Assembly (NCBI GenBank): GCA_964549105.1
Contig: CAZJTZ010000001.1
Location: 310,001-374,000 of the forward strand
Source: Hydrogenedens sp964549105
GTDB taxonomy: Bacteria > Hydrogenedentota > Hydrogenedentia > Hydrogenedentales > Hydrogenedentaceae
DNA: 64,000 bases
Reading direction: 5' to 3'
The notes beneath the pieces are model-generated. The model was not told the DNA's origin. It saw nothing but the letters and a program-made list of their open reading frames with translations, and searched no databases. The position numbers were made by a program, and so were the translations under genes. How positions within the stretch are numbered: position 1 is the stretch's first letter; every line of letters begins with the position of its first letter. Positions 44,587 to 53,448 of this stretch are shown one piece after another.

Positions 44587-45585
44587 TTACATCCAGAGTG
44601 TATTCCACACAGATGAAAGGTTCAAATTCCATATTAAAGCAAGTTCCACGATAGGTGCACACCAACAAGTAGCACAATTCTGTGGAACTTTTAAATTTTT
44701 TAATAATGTATCGAACTCTCTAATATCTTTTATATTTTTTGTCTTTTCATGTAATTCGCGAGTTTCAAACAAATGACAGGACAGGATAGTGCCATCAGGT
44801 TCAATAGAGCATGTCAATCTACCTGCCGAACACCATATTTTGGAAGGCTGTGGCCAATTACTCAAATAAGCCAATCCTGGGAATGAATTTCGGACAGGTG
44901 CACCTTTTTTTTTCTGCTCTATAATGTATTGTATTACCCTGCGATACTCTTCCCTGTCGGGGGCAATAGGATTGGGTGAGAGAGACGAATCCAAACAAAG
45001 AGTTGCTGGCTGAAACATAACTTTTACTCCCTGCTCTTTTGACTTTTCCAAAACATAATCAATCGAACCTATATTTAACTTAGAAATAACACATAAAAAA
45101 GAGAAGGGTATATTCTTTCCTTTACAAAACTCTAACACCTGAAAAAGACGGTCATAAGTCCCTTTTCCCCGAATAGATTCATGAATCTCTTTGGGTCCAT
45201 CAAAACTTAAATTTATATGGTCAACAAACTTCTCGATTCCACTATATTTTTCTATATTTGCACCCGTAGAACTTAAAAAGACACTCAAACCCGTCTTTTT
45301 TGCATATTCCAGTATCTTCATAATATCCTTTTTTATTAAAGGCTCGCCACCCCCAAAGGTAATCCATCGCACACCTGCTTTATACAAAACGGATAATCGT
45401 TCTAAAATTTCATCTGTATCCAACTCTTCAACAGATACCTCACGCGAACCGCAATACAAACACTGATAAGGACAACGAAAGGTTAAATTCCACTCAACAA
45501 ACAGGGGTGCATTAAAGCCCAGGATTTGGGTCTTAACCCACGACTTTATCAATGAAGGAACTCTTTTAAGATACTTCTTTATCAT
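44587..45585 (-). CDS. Radical SAM/SPASM-domain protein
   Basis: This is a 332-residue radical SAM enzyme. The cluster motif is CX3CX2C, Cys38, Cys42 and Cys45 in FRCPYQCLYCGSREV, followed by FGGGEPLIKKDI, the SAM-binding GGE motif. The C-terminus contains extra cysteines (WCSAGRLTCSIEPDG, SCHLFE and NCATCWCAP) that should hold auxiliary clusters, characteristic of SPASM proteins acting on peptides or on sugars and alcohols. Dehydrogenases and peptide-maturases share this architecture. It lies in the carbamoyltransferase/amidination cluster, with its 5' end overlapping the flippase-like gene by 20 bp, so a glycan or glycopeptide substrate is plausible. Confidence 0.88.
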   Translation of the reverse strand: MIKKYLKRVPSLIKSWVKTQILGFNAPLFVEWNLTFRCPYQCLYCGSREVSVEELDTDEILERLSVLYKAGVRWITFGGGEPLIKKDIMKILEYAKKTGLSVFLSSTGANIEKYSGIEKFVDHINLSFDGPKEIHESIRGKGTYDRLFQVLEFCKGKNIPFSFLCVISKLNIGSIDYVLEKSKEQGVKVMFQPATLCLDSSLSPNPIAPDREEYRRVIQYIIEQKKKGAPVRNSFPGLAYLSNWPQPSKIWCSAGRLTCSIEPDGTILSCHLFETRELHEKTKNIKDIREFDTLLKNLKVPQNCATCWCAPIVELALIWNLNLSSVWNTLWM

Positions 45586-46519
45586 AGGTATCTGTCTTAC
45601 GAATTAAATTTATTTCTTTATATAATTTTAATTTAATCAAAGCAAACCAGCCCACAGGAATCCATATCCAGAATGTAATTACTCGAAACAGTGCAATAAC
45701 AAGAATTATTTCAGGCAATTGGACATGTAACCAGTGGAGAGATACACCTATAGTAGTTTCAATCAAGCCCATTCCGCCGGGAATTCCGCTGCATGTAGCA
45801 ATGAATAAATTACCCAGAATAATCATCTGGACTTGACTTAAATACAAGCCCGATTCTTTGCCTCCCAACAAAAGATAGAAGATAAGACCATTAATTGCCC
45901 AGCCCATAGAACATCCAATACAGAGTAAAATTATAAAATAAGGATTAAGCGATTCGTCAGATAAATAAATATTCCACTTAGATAATAACGGCTTTAAAAC
46001 TTTTAGAAGATAAGGGAAAAATAGCAACATTAGTAAACAAAGTATTATTGGCAAGACAAAAGAATGGGCATAAAACCCCAATGAAGTAAATATAACTAAA
46101 AATGCACCCACACCAACGCATAATAAATAAAATATTTCTATTATAATTGCCTTTGAAATAGACACATCGGTAGTTTTAGTAAGCACATAAGACCTCAGTG
46201 CCCTTCCTAACTGTGCTGGTAGAATAACCCCTGCCCCTTGTGATAAATAAATCCATACCGACTTCATAAACGGTATTCCGGAACTGTATTTTCGAAGCAC
46301 ACATCTCCATAAATAATAATCAAGAACCCAATCTAACAACCGTAAAGGACACGCAATTAAAAAAAATCCCCAACGGCTCAAGACCAACTTCTTTATCTCA
46401 GTAAAATTTTCCCCTCGAATCTGATATACTCCAAAAATAGTTAGAACTACTAAAAGGAAAAAACCAGAGATATGAAGGACATTTAATATTCTATCTTTAT
46501 TTTTAATAAAATAATTCAT
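45566..46519 (-). CDS. Lysylphosphatidylglycerol synthase-type membrane protein (LPG_synthase_TM/UPF0104)
   Basis: This is a 317-residue integral membrane protein with about eight hydrophobic segments. The conserved region SQGAGVILPAQLGRALRSYVLTK matches the P-A-x-x-G-R/LR signature of the UPF0104/LPG_synthase_TM family, and GIPGGMGLIETTIG near residue 240 is the second conserved motif. Members are flippase-like and include AglD-type proteins linked to glycan assembly; transport has been proposed, but the activity is not certain. Its downstream overlap with the radical SAM/SPASM gene places it at the head of the minus-strand glycan operon. The DegT gene is divergently transcribed 30 bp away. 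Confidence 0.85.
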   Translation of the reverse strand: MNYFIKNKDRILNVLHISGFFLLVVLTIFGVYQIRGENFTEIKKLVLSRWGFFLIACPLRLLDWVLDYYLWRCVLRKYSSGIPFMKSVWIYLSQGAGVILPAQLGRALRSYVLTKTTDVSISKAIIIEIFYLLCVGVGAFLVIFTSLGFYAHSFVLPIILCLLMLLFFPYLLKVLKPLLSKWNIYLSDESLNPYFIILLCIGCSMGWAINGLIFYLLLGGKESGLYLSQVQMIILGNLFIATCSGIPGGMGLIETTIGVSLHWLHVQLPEIILVIALFRVITFWIWIPVGWFALIKLKLYKEINLIRKTDTYDKEVS

Positions 46520-46549
46520 CAGAAAAATATTCTTATTTAGGAATGTATA

Positions 46550-47740
46550 ATGATACCACGAAGATGGATATATATTTTACCTGCTGAATATAAACAAATA
46601 CTACTTCATTCGGCAGATTTATTATCCAATGAAGAGATTATTTACCGATGGGAAGAAGAATTTAGCAAGACTATTGGCTCTCCTTACGCTGTTTCCCTTC
46701 CCTCGGGCAGGGTAGGATTAAAACTTATTTTACAGCACTTAAAACCAAACGAAGGAGACGAAGTAATTATTCCAGCCTTAACATTAAAGGCACTCGTGAA
46801 TATTATTACATCATTGGGATTGAAACCCGTTTGTGCAGATATTGACCCTAACACCCTTACTATATCCCCTGAAACAGTTCAAAAGTTGATAACCCCAAAG
46901 ACAAAAGCCATTATTGCTCTACATACTTTTGGCAATCCATGCCCAATTGATGAGATATGCCAGATTGGGGAACAATACAACATTCCTATCATTGAAGACG
47001 CGGCTCATGCCTGCGGAACTCAAATTAACGGTAAATATACAGGAACTTTTGGATATGCTGGATTTTTTAGCTTTGATATTTCAAAGCCAATTAACACTTA
47101 TGGCGGGGGCATGGTAGTTACTCAGGATAAGACACTCATTGAGTTTATACAAAAATACAACATCCAATTAGTCTACGACACAAAAGAAATAATAAAGAAA
47201 ACGAAGTCCATAAAACTTGAACAATTTTTATATAAATTAAAGATAATGTATCCCATCCTATTTTTAAGGACATACCCCATTTTCTTTAAGGCTCTTGAAT
47301 TTGTTTACCGTAGGATTCAAAGTGTTCCTCCGGAAAATTTCCGTTTTACTCCGTTACAGGCAAGTATTGGCATTGAAAAATTGCCCCTTCTTATTTCTCG
47401 TATAGAACAACGGAACGAGATTGCACAATGCTATCGTAAATCCCTTTCAGATAAAATAATCATTCCCTATATACCCACAAACTGTATCCCTTCATACTAC
47501 ATGTTTACAGCAATTCTTCCCGTTGAGGCTCGGGCAATATGTCGTTCTCTCTTATTTCGTGGGATTGACACGGCTTGTGAAAATGAGGTTATTGATGATG
47601 TTTCCTTAATAATTGAAAATTCTTACTGCCCCAATGCAAATACGGTTCATTCCCGACTTCTTGCTTTACCTTTTTACGATGGAATGACTAAAGATACAGT
47701 GGAATATGTCTGTGAACAATTAAATAAACTCGTTAAATAG
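46550..47740 (+). CDS. DegT/DnrJ/EryC1/StrS-family aminotransferase
   Basis: This is a 396-residue PLP enzyme of the sugar aminotransferase family. The PLP lysine is Lys179 in FFSFDISKPINTYGGGM, and Asp150 in IIEDAAHACGT contacts the pyridine nitrogen. VSLPSGRVGLKLILQHL is the N-terminal substrate/PLP loop. Such enzymes transfer an amino group from glutamate to a keto-sugar nucleotide to make an amino sugar of the kind amidinated by the WbpG/HisF2/HisH2 triad nearby. It is transcribed opposite the flippase-like gene, with a 30-bp divergent gap. Non-transaminating members of this family exist, so function is not certain. Confidence 0.86.
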   Translation: MIPRRWIYILPAEYKQILLHSADLLSNEEIIYRWEEEFSKTIGSPYAVSLPSGRVGLKLILQHLKPNEGDEVIIPALTLKALVNIITSLGLKPVCADIDPNTLTISPETVQKLITPKTKAIIALHTFGNPCPIDEICQIGEQYNIPIIEDAAHACGTQINGKYTGTFGYAGFFSFDISKPINTYGGGMVVTQDKTLIEFIQKYNIQLVYDTKEIIKKTKSIKLEQFLYKLKIMYPILFLRTYPIFFKALEFVYRRIQSVPPENFRFTPLQASIGIEKLPLLISRIEQRNEIAQCYRKSLSDKIIIPYIPTNCIPSYYMFTAILPVEARAICRSLLFRGIDTACENEVIDDVSLIIENSYCPNANTVHSRLLALPFYDGMTKDTVEYVCEQLNKLVK

Positions 47741-47751
47741 TGGCTCTCAAA

Positions 47752-50700
47752 TCACTCACTATACCCTATTTGTTTTAATTTCTCCCTCAAATTCTCATTT
47801 TGCGGTTGAAGTCGTAAGGCTTCGAAAAAGCATTCCTTTGCTTTTTCATTTTCATTTAGTTGAATATATGTTTCACCCATCTCAACTAAAACCTCTGCTA
47901 ATCTTTCTGCAGGCATATTTTTTGCTTTAAACCTATCAAGTGCTTCTTGAAAAAGTTGTATTGCTTCTTTTGCGTTCCCTATCTCTTTTTTAAAAGAGGC
48001 ATAAATTGCCCATCCCTCTCCATCACTGGGATAAATTTCTATTGCAGTTTTGTAGGCTATTTCTGCTTCATCATATCTCTTTTGTAATCTATACAAATTT
48101 CCCAGATTTTGCCATGCTAAGGGGAATTCATGTTGCAACCTTACGGCTTCTTTCAAATGCTTTTCTGCCTCATCATATTTAGCTACTTGTAAGCAGTAAA
48201 AGCCTAAGGCATTATGAAGATTATAGTCTTGCGGCTGTATATCCAGTGCTTTCTCGAAATAGGGTATTACCTTTTCCAATCCTCCTTTTGTAGAAAAGGC
48301 ATCAGCAATATTGTAAAGTGCATTGATTAGGTCGGGCTTTATTTCCAGAGATTTCTGATATAGGCTTATCGCTTTATCTATATCACCAGACATGAAGGCA
48401 TGATACCCAAGATTGTTATAAGCCAGAGGATTTTTATCATCCACTTCTAATGCTTTGTGATACATTTCCTCTGCTTCCTTTACTTTGCCCATTCGGTCGT
48501 ACAGCACACCCAGGTCATAAGGGATATAGGAATTATTAGGGCTATTCACCATCGCTTTTTGATAAAGTTCTATTGCCTGTTCTGTGTTGCCCTTTTTTTC
48601 CGCTAACTGAGCCAAATTGTAGTATGCCAATTCATCACCCGGCTTTATTTTTAGTGCCTCATAAAATTTATTTTCCGCCTCATCCCATTTATTCAACTTA
48701 ACCAGTAGACTTCCCCAGTTGTTTAATACCAGAGTAAAATCAGGAACAATTTCAAGAGCCTTCTTAAAATGCTCTATTGCTTCTTCAGGGTTATCATCCT
48801 GAATTAAGATGGCTAATTCTCGGTGGGCGCGAGCATCTTCATTGTTCATTTGAAGTGCTTTTCGAAAATAAGAGATTGCGTCCTCTTTTTTCCCCATTTG
48901 GGTTAATACCTGCCCTATCATGTAGCAAACATTTTGGAAACCTGGGTCTATATTTAAGGCTAACCGTAACTTCTCTAACGATTTTTCATACTCCCTTTTA
49001 TTTGCTAATATAGCACCCATTTTCGCAAGCACATACGAAAATTGTGGATATGCTTCTAAAGCCTTTTCATAACAGACAAGTGCCTCATCATAATTTTTTC
49101 GCTCTTCCATAATTTCACCTAACTCGTTCCAGGCACGTGCATCGCGAACATTAAGTTCTATTGCCCTGCGGAAATACTTCTCTGCTTCATCTAATCTTGA
49201 CTGTTTCTTTAACACACACCCTAATAAATAAATGCTATCCTGATATTCTGGATTTAACTCAATTGCTTTTTTCAAAGCCATTTCAGCATCATTTAGCATA
49301 TCTTTGGCAAACAGAATCCTGCCTAACCTTTCATACGCATAAGCAAAATCCGGTTTGGCTAATGTGGCACGGCGATAACAATCCTCTGCACCATCCCATT
49401 CCCCGTCATCTGCTAATATATTTCCTAATTCACAAAGGGCTCGTGCATCATTTGGATTTAAGACTATTGCCTTGTTCAATATCTCCTTTGCCTCTTCTAA
49501 ACGACCCAGATTTTTCAATTCCCTACCAATAAGAAAATAGACATCTTGATAAGTAGGGTCTGTTTCTAATGCTTTCTGGTAAAATTTTAATGCCTCCTCT
49601 GAACGCCCATGTGAAGACAGTATCCTGCCATATTTGTCCAATACATAAGTAAAATTAGGAACAACCTTCAAAGCCTTCTCATAATGGGCAAGTGCCTCTT
49701 TCCAGTTCCCTTGTTGTTCAAGAATTTCACCAAGTTCATTATGAGCACGAGCATCCTCCGGATTTAGTTCTAACGATTTTCGAAAAAAAGTTTCCGCCTT
49801 CTCTTCATTTTTTAGAGCAAGATAGGTTTTGCCGAGATAATAAAACATATCTTGATAATTTGGGTCAAGCCGAATACCTTTTTCAAACTGTTCCCGGGCT
49901 TCCTCATAGTAACCCCGATTAAATAGGTCCTTTCCTAAACGATGGTGCATATAGGGCAAACTATGCGGCATATAAATCAAAGTCTGTGCTTCGGATAACG
50001 CATTTTGTATTTGTCCTCTCCTTAAATATGAATCGGCACGCTGATAGTGCCACCTTGCTAAATCGGGCTCAAAAGGAATCCAACGGATAGAAAGCAAAAC
50101 AAAACAAATAAAAAGAACCGAAATCCATCGAGTAAGGGATAGCCATTCTTTATTTCTTAAAAATTGAATTAACCCATAAATTAAATTTGCACCTATAAGA
50201 AAAAACAAAGGAAGAATAGGGACTCGGGCTCTGCCATTTACAAAGAACATCAAAAAACTACACAGATAGATAACGATAAATATATAGATTAAGAACAATA
50301 AATCCCACAATTGTGATGTCTCTCCTCCATGAGAAAACCAGTAAAAATTCTTCTTTTTTATTGAAGATTTCAGGTTTGAGAAGAGATAAATCGTCCCTGC
50401 AAGAAAAAGGCCACCTGCCCATGGAAAAGTAGGTAAATATTTTAATGGTGGATAATGTTGCAATTCATAGTAAACAACCTTATTACATGTAATTTCAATC
50501 GGACACCATAGAAGAATAAATTTTTTAATGACCTGTATAACTGTCTCTTTGGGATGACTTTTTATATACTCAACTGCTTTCTGAGCAAATATTCGTGAGG
50601 CTTCTGTATGACTCAAATCAGTTTTGCCTAACTCTCTGCCCAAACCTTTTACTACATTCACATAATCACGGGCTGTCCAATTTCCTGTCCCTTCCAATTT

Positions 50701-51525
50701 TTGCAAATATTGGTTCCATGGTGTCGTTCCGTCAGATTCAGGATTATTTCCAATAAACAGATTTTCACCGAAATAAGTGGATATAGGAACAAATTCCCCT
50801 GAGGCAACATAATTTCTAATAGTAATCGGTATTATTGGAACAAAGGTGAAAAATAACAGCGCAATCCAGGAAGGGATAAAGGCTAAATATCTCTTATGCT
50901 TTATTGCAATCCAGACCATCCACAAGGCTATAAAGGGTCCAAAAGACAGGATATTGGGCCTCATGGTTGCATAAGCACCTATCACCAAACCTAACGCTAC
51001 ACACCAGAACCATTTCAGATGAATACTCCAACGATAAAGAATATAAAAAATGAGGACAACAAAAAATACAAACAGAGCAGGGTCATTCACTTCCCCTTCC
51101 CAATAAATAAACAAACTATAAGTAGCCATTAAAAAACTGAAAATAATGCCTACCCATTCATTAAATATTGCCCTGCCTAAATAAAAAGCCAACAATACAG
51201 TTAAAAGACCTGCTATTGAATTAATTATCCGGGGAGCAAGGTAACTATCTGAAATAAAGCGATAGATAAAACTTAAAAAATAACCATGTCCCGGTGGACG
51301 AAAGAATGGAGTAGTTCGCATTTCAGGGTCAGTTACACCCTCAGGAACACTCCAATTGTCTGTAACTATTGCCCGGGCAAAATAATCCTGGACCTCAGGG
51401 TCTTGTTGTAAGGCTGAATAATCCGGTGCATATAAATACACTTCATAAAGATACCAAATTCTCAAAATCACTGCTAACGCAAGTATTAATATTAAAACAA
51501 ACCGGACCCTCGTTTCTTTTGACAT
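47752..51525 (-). CDS. Giant multi-TM glycosyltransferase (PMT/ArnT-like) with about 22 TPR repeats
   Basis: This is a 1257-residue fusion protein, paralogous to the one at 29957-32599. The membrane half (1-480) shows QQDPEVQDYFARAIVTDNW, then FFRPPGHGYFLSF and YWEGEVNDPALFVF, plus TYFGENLFIGNN. The first-loop acidic residues are kept, as expected for a polyprenyl-phosphate-sugar-using GT-C enzyme. From about residue 490 to 1250 it is nearly pure TPR, about 22 repeats such as RAHNELGEILEQQGNWKEAL. This is far longer than the paralogues (about 7 and 11 repeats). It is convergent with the DegT gene and follows the DUF5989 and ExbB genes on the same strand. Confidence 0.87.
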   Translation of the reverse strand: MSKETRVRFVLILILALAVILRIWYLYEVYLYAPDYSALQQDPEVQDYFARAIVTDNWSVPEGVTDPEMRTTPFFRPPGHGYFLSFIYRFISDSYLAPRIINSIAGLLTVLLAFYLGRAIFNEWVGIIFSFLMATYSLFIYWEGEVNDPALFVFFVVLIFYILYRWSIHLKWFWCVALGLVIGAYATMRPNILSFGPFIALWMVWIAIKHKRYLAFIPSWIALLFFTFVPIIPITIRNYVASGEFVPISTYFGENLFIGNNPESDGTTPWNQYLQKLEGTGNWTARDYVNVVKGLGRELGKTDLSHTEASRIFAQKAVEYIKSHPKETVIQVIKKFILLWCPIEITCNKVVYYELQHYPPLKYLPTFPWAGGLFLAGTIYLFSNLKSSIKKKNFYWFSHGGETSQLWDLLFLIYIFIVIYLCSFLMFFVNGRARVPILPLFFLIGANLIYGLIQFLRNKEWLSLTRWISVLFICFVLLSIRWIPFEPDLARWHYQRADSYLRRGQIQNALSEAQTLIYMPHSLPYMHHRLGKDLFNRGYYEEAREQFEKGIRLDPNYQDMFYYLGKTYLALKNEEKAETFFRKSLELNPEDARAHNELGEILEQQGNWKEALAHYEKALKVVPNFTYVLDKYGRILSSHGRSEEALKFYQKALETDPTYQDVYFLIGRELKNLGRLEEAKEILNKAIVLNPNDARALCELGNILADDGEWDGAEDCYRRATLAKPDFAYAYERLGRILFAKDMLNDAEMALKKAIELNPEYQDSIYLLGCVLKKQSRLDEAEKYFRRAIELNVRDARAWNELGEIMEERKNYDEALVCYEKALEAYPQFSYVLAKMGAILANKREYEKSLEKLRLALNIDPGFQNVCYMIGQVLTQMGKKEDAISYFRKALQMNNEDARAHRELAILIQDDNPEEAIEHFKKALEIVPDFTLVLNNWGSLLVKLNKWDEAENKFYEALKIKPGDELAYYNLAQLAEKKGNTEQAIELYQKAMVNSPNNSYIPYDLGVLYDRMGKVKEAEEMYHKALEVDDKNPLAYNNLGYHAFMSGDIDKAISLYQKSLEIKPDLINALYNIADAFSTKGGLEKVIPYFEKALDIQPQDYNLHNALGFYCLQVAKYDEAEKHLKEAVRLQHEFPLAWQNLGNLYRLQKRYDEAEIAYKTAIEIYPSDGEGWAIYASFKKEIGNAKEAIQLFQEALDRFKAKNMPAERLAEVLVEMGETYIQLNENEKAKECFFEALRLQPQNENLREKLKQIGYSE

Positions 51526-51578
51526 ACAATTCCTTCTATATCAAACGGGAGCAGAGGAAATACAGGTAACCATAAGCC

Positions 51579-51731
51579 TCAAAGAGCATAAATAAATGGA
51601 GAAATGACCCCCGCATTTCCTGCAAAAATAAATAGAGCAGCCAGTAGTAATAAAGTAATAATAATTGGGGCTAACCAGTATCTTTTCCTAACTTTTAAAA
51701 AGTCCCAAAATTCTTTAATTAATTCACCCAT
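51579..51731 (-). CDS. DUF5989 small membrane protein
   Basis: This 50-residue gene is easily missed because it is short. It reads MGELIKEFWDFLKVRKRYW, then a single hydrophobic helix (about 20-40; APIIITLLLLAALFIFAG) and ends SPFIYALF. This start-to-end pattern is the DUF5989 family, whose short genes commonly accompany NodU/CmcH-type carbamoyltransferases. A GGAG ribosome binding site lies 9 bp before the ATG. The carbamoyltransferase of this window is 7 kb away on the same strand. The gene sits between the ExbB gene and the 1257-residue glycosyltransferase, perhaps in the same transcript. Function is unknown; it may tether the carbamoyltransferase to the membrane. Confidence 0.85.
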   Translation of the reverse strand: MGELIKEFWDFLKVRKRYWLAPIIITLLLLAALFIFAGNAGVISPFIYAL

Positions 51732-51816
51732 AAATTATGTCTCCATCTTTTTCTAATTATATTATATGAAAAATTACCTATGCTATGAAAAATGAATTTC
51801 AAAACTAAAACTATAA

Positions 51817-52431
51817 CTATTTGACAATGTTTTTCACTCTTGTTAAAAAGGGAATAACAATTCCCTGAAGTTCTATTCCTATTTCCTCGACCTTTCGCAA
51901 ATATAGATGATAAGCCACTAAAGAAGGAATCCCTATAATTAACCCGACCACGGTTGTTATCAAGGCTTTGGAAATACCCTGTGCCAACATTTGAGCATTT
52001 CCGAGTCCTCCTGCGGTAATGACATTAAATATATCAACCATACCCAAAACAGTGCCAAGCAACCCCAGCAAAGGACTTATCATCGCAATAATTTGCAACA
52101 GTGTTAGCCCACGCTCTAAATGGGTTATTTGTGTCCGACCCAATGTGTAAATATGTTCTGTCAATACATCTTTGGGCTCATTTCTGAGGTTTATAATCTC
52201 AGTGATAAGTATCCCGAGAGGTGAATTAGTTCGTTGTGATGAGGAACGAATGGTCTCCAAATCTTTTTCCGTGTTCACATAAGAGAGCGATTGTACAAGA
52301 GTCATAGGTATATTTTTCGTTTTCCTTAATGCAAAAAGACGCTCACATACAATAGCCAACGCAAGGACAGAACATATTCCTAATGGCACCATAACCCATC
52401 CACCTTCATACAACATATTAAGCCAATTCAT
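51817..52431 (-). CDS. exbB: MotA/TolQ/ExbB proton-channel family protein
   Basis: This is a 204-residue inner-membrane protein with three transmembrane helices (about residues 13-32, 110-135 and 155-178). The conserved LLQIIAMISPLLGLLGTVLG (about 105-124) and ISKALITTVVGLIIGIPSLV (about 147-166) match ExbB/TolQ channel helices. In TonB systems ExbB forms a pentameric proton channel with ExbD. It lies 13 bp after the TonB-like gene; no ExbD gene is adjacent, which is unusual. Assignment to TolQ is possible, but the TonB-like partner favours ExbB. Confidence 0.9.
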   Translation of the reverse strand: MNWLNMLYEGGWVMVPLGICSVLALAIVCERLFALRKTKNIPMTLVQSLSYVNTEKDLETIRSSSQRTNSPLGILITEIINLRNEPKDVLTEHIYTLGRTQITHLERGLTLLQIIAMISPLLGLLGTVLGMVDIFNVITAGGLGNAQMLAQGISKALITTVVGLIIGIPSLVAYHLYLRKVEEIGIELQGIVIPFLTRVKNIVK

Positions 52432-52443
52432 GAATCAACTCCT

Positions 52444-53430
52444 CTACATAAAGTTAAAAGTCCAGCGAATTTGTAAATTTTTGTTTTGATATATGTCAGG
52501 AACCTGAAATGGAAAAGGTAAAAAAGGTGAAGATTTTTGCAGGGCTTGTTTACAAATGCCAACATATAATAGGTCATTTGGCTCATTCACTACCTCTATT
52601 TTAACAATTTGTCCCTCCGAATTTATCTCACAGTCAATAACAACTTCTGTAGGTTTCGTTCCTGAATAACGGGTTAATAAATAATGTATCCAATGCTGTT
52701 CTACTTTTCTTTGAATCTCTCTTAAATAAGGCGCTAATTGGTCCTGAATTGCTTCAAAACCAAGTAACCCCTCTTTTTTTACTTGATTATACAATTTTCC
52801 CTGTGGCTTTTGGATAGAACCTGTTAAATGTTCAGGCTGTGCTATTTGTTGTTCGTTTTTATTCTCTTTTGGTAGTTCATTCCCAACTATCACAGAGGCT
52901 ACCTCTTCTTTTTTAAGCATTACCTTCTCTTCTTTTTTATTAATATTACTTAATACCTCCGGAACTTCCTCTTTTTTTGACGGTTTATTATTTGTATTTA
53001 TTGCTTGTGGACTTTTGGATTGGGGAGTAACATTTGCAAGTAGAGTCTGTTGTGGATGAGAACCCAATGTCTCAAATTTAGACTCTTCCATCAAAGGAGG
53101 ACCGGGTTGGTCCCCTTCCTTTTTTTCAGGTCCAGAAGACACGGAGTTAAATTCTGCAATGTTTTCTGTATTCGTAGGTACTTCATCTGACGGCGTTGTT
53201 ACCTCAACAAGTTTCTTAAATGTTTTTTGCTGTTCCTGTTTTACAAATTCAATTTTAATCGGTTGTGATGAAACAGTAAATGAAGGTGCTTTTACAATAA
53301 CTGAAACTCTCGTTAGTATAGTTAGAAGAATAAGATGAATTATTAATGAAATAAATATGCAAATACACATCCTCTTTTTGTAATTATTTTTTGTAAGATA
53401 GATACTTTGATTTATTCTTGTAATTGACAT
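52444..53430 (-). CDS. TonB-like energy-transducing protein
   Basis: This is a 328-residue protein with one N-terminal membrane helix (about 22-41). The helix contains Ser28 and His32 spaced SxxxH (SLIIH), the TonB motif that couples to ExbB. A long Pro/Lys/Glu-rich linker follows (50-230). The C-terminal domain (about 235-328; REIQRKVEQHWIHYLLTRYS, VVIDCEINSEGQIVKIEVVN) is TonB/TolA-like, including the terminal FNFM. It is 13 bp upstream of ExbB. It would deliver proton-motive force to an outer-membrane partner, but no TonB-dependent receptor is in the window, and the downstream glycosyltransferase is unusual company. Confidence 0.85.
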   Translation of the reverse strand: MSITRINQSIYLTKNNYKKRMCICIFISLIIHLILLTILTRVSVIVKAPSFTVSSQPIKIEFVKQEQQKTFKKLVEVTTPSDEVPTNTENIAEFNSVSSGPEKKEGDQPGPPLMEESKFETLGSHPQQTLLANVTPQSKSPQAINTNNKPSKKEEVPEVLSNINKKEEKVMLKKEEVASVIVGNELPKENKNEQQIAQPEHLTGSIQKPQGKLYNQVKKEGLLGFEAIQDQLAPYLREIQRKVEQHWIHYLLTRYSGTKPTEVVIDCEINSEGQIVKIEVVNEPNDLLYVGICKQALQKSSPFLPFPFQVPDIYQNKNLQIRWTFNFM

Positions 53431-53448
53431 CTTTCCAGAGTTTTTTTA

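Noticed and set aside
27696..51525. Recent inverted duplication capable of flipping the glycan island
   Set aside because: The GT-TPR paralogues at 29957-32599 and 47752-51525 are similar in protein but clearly diverged in DNA, so homologous recombination is unlikely; this is old duplication.
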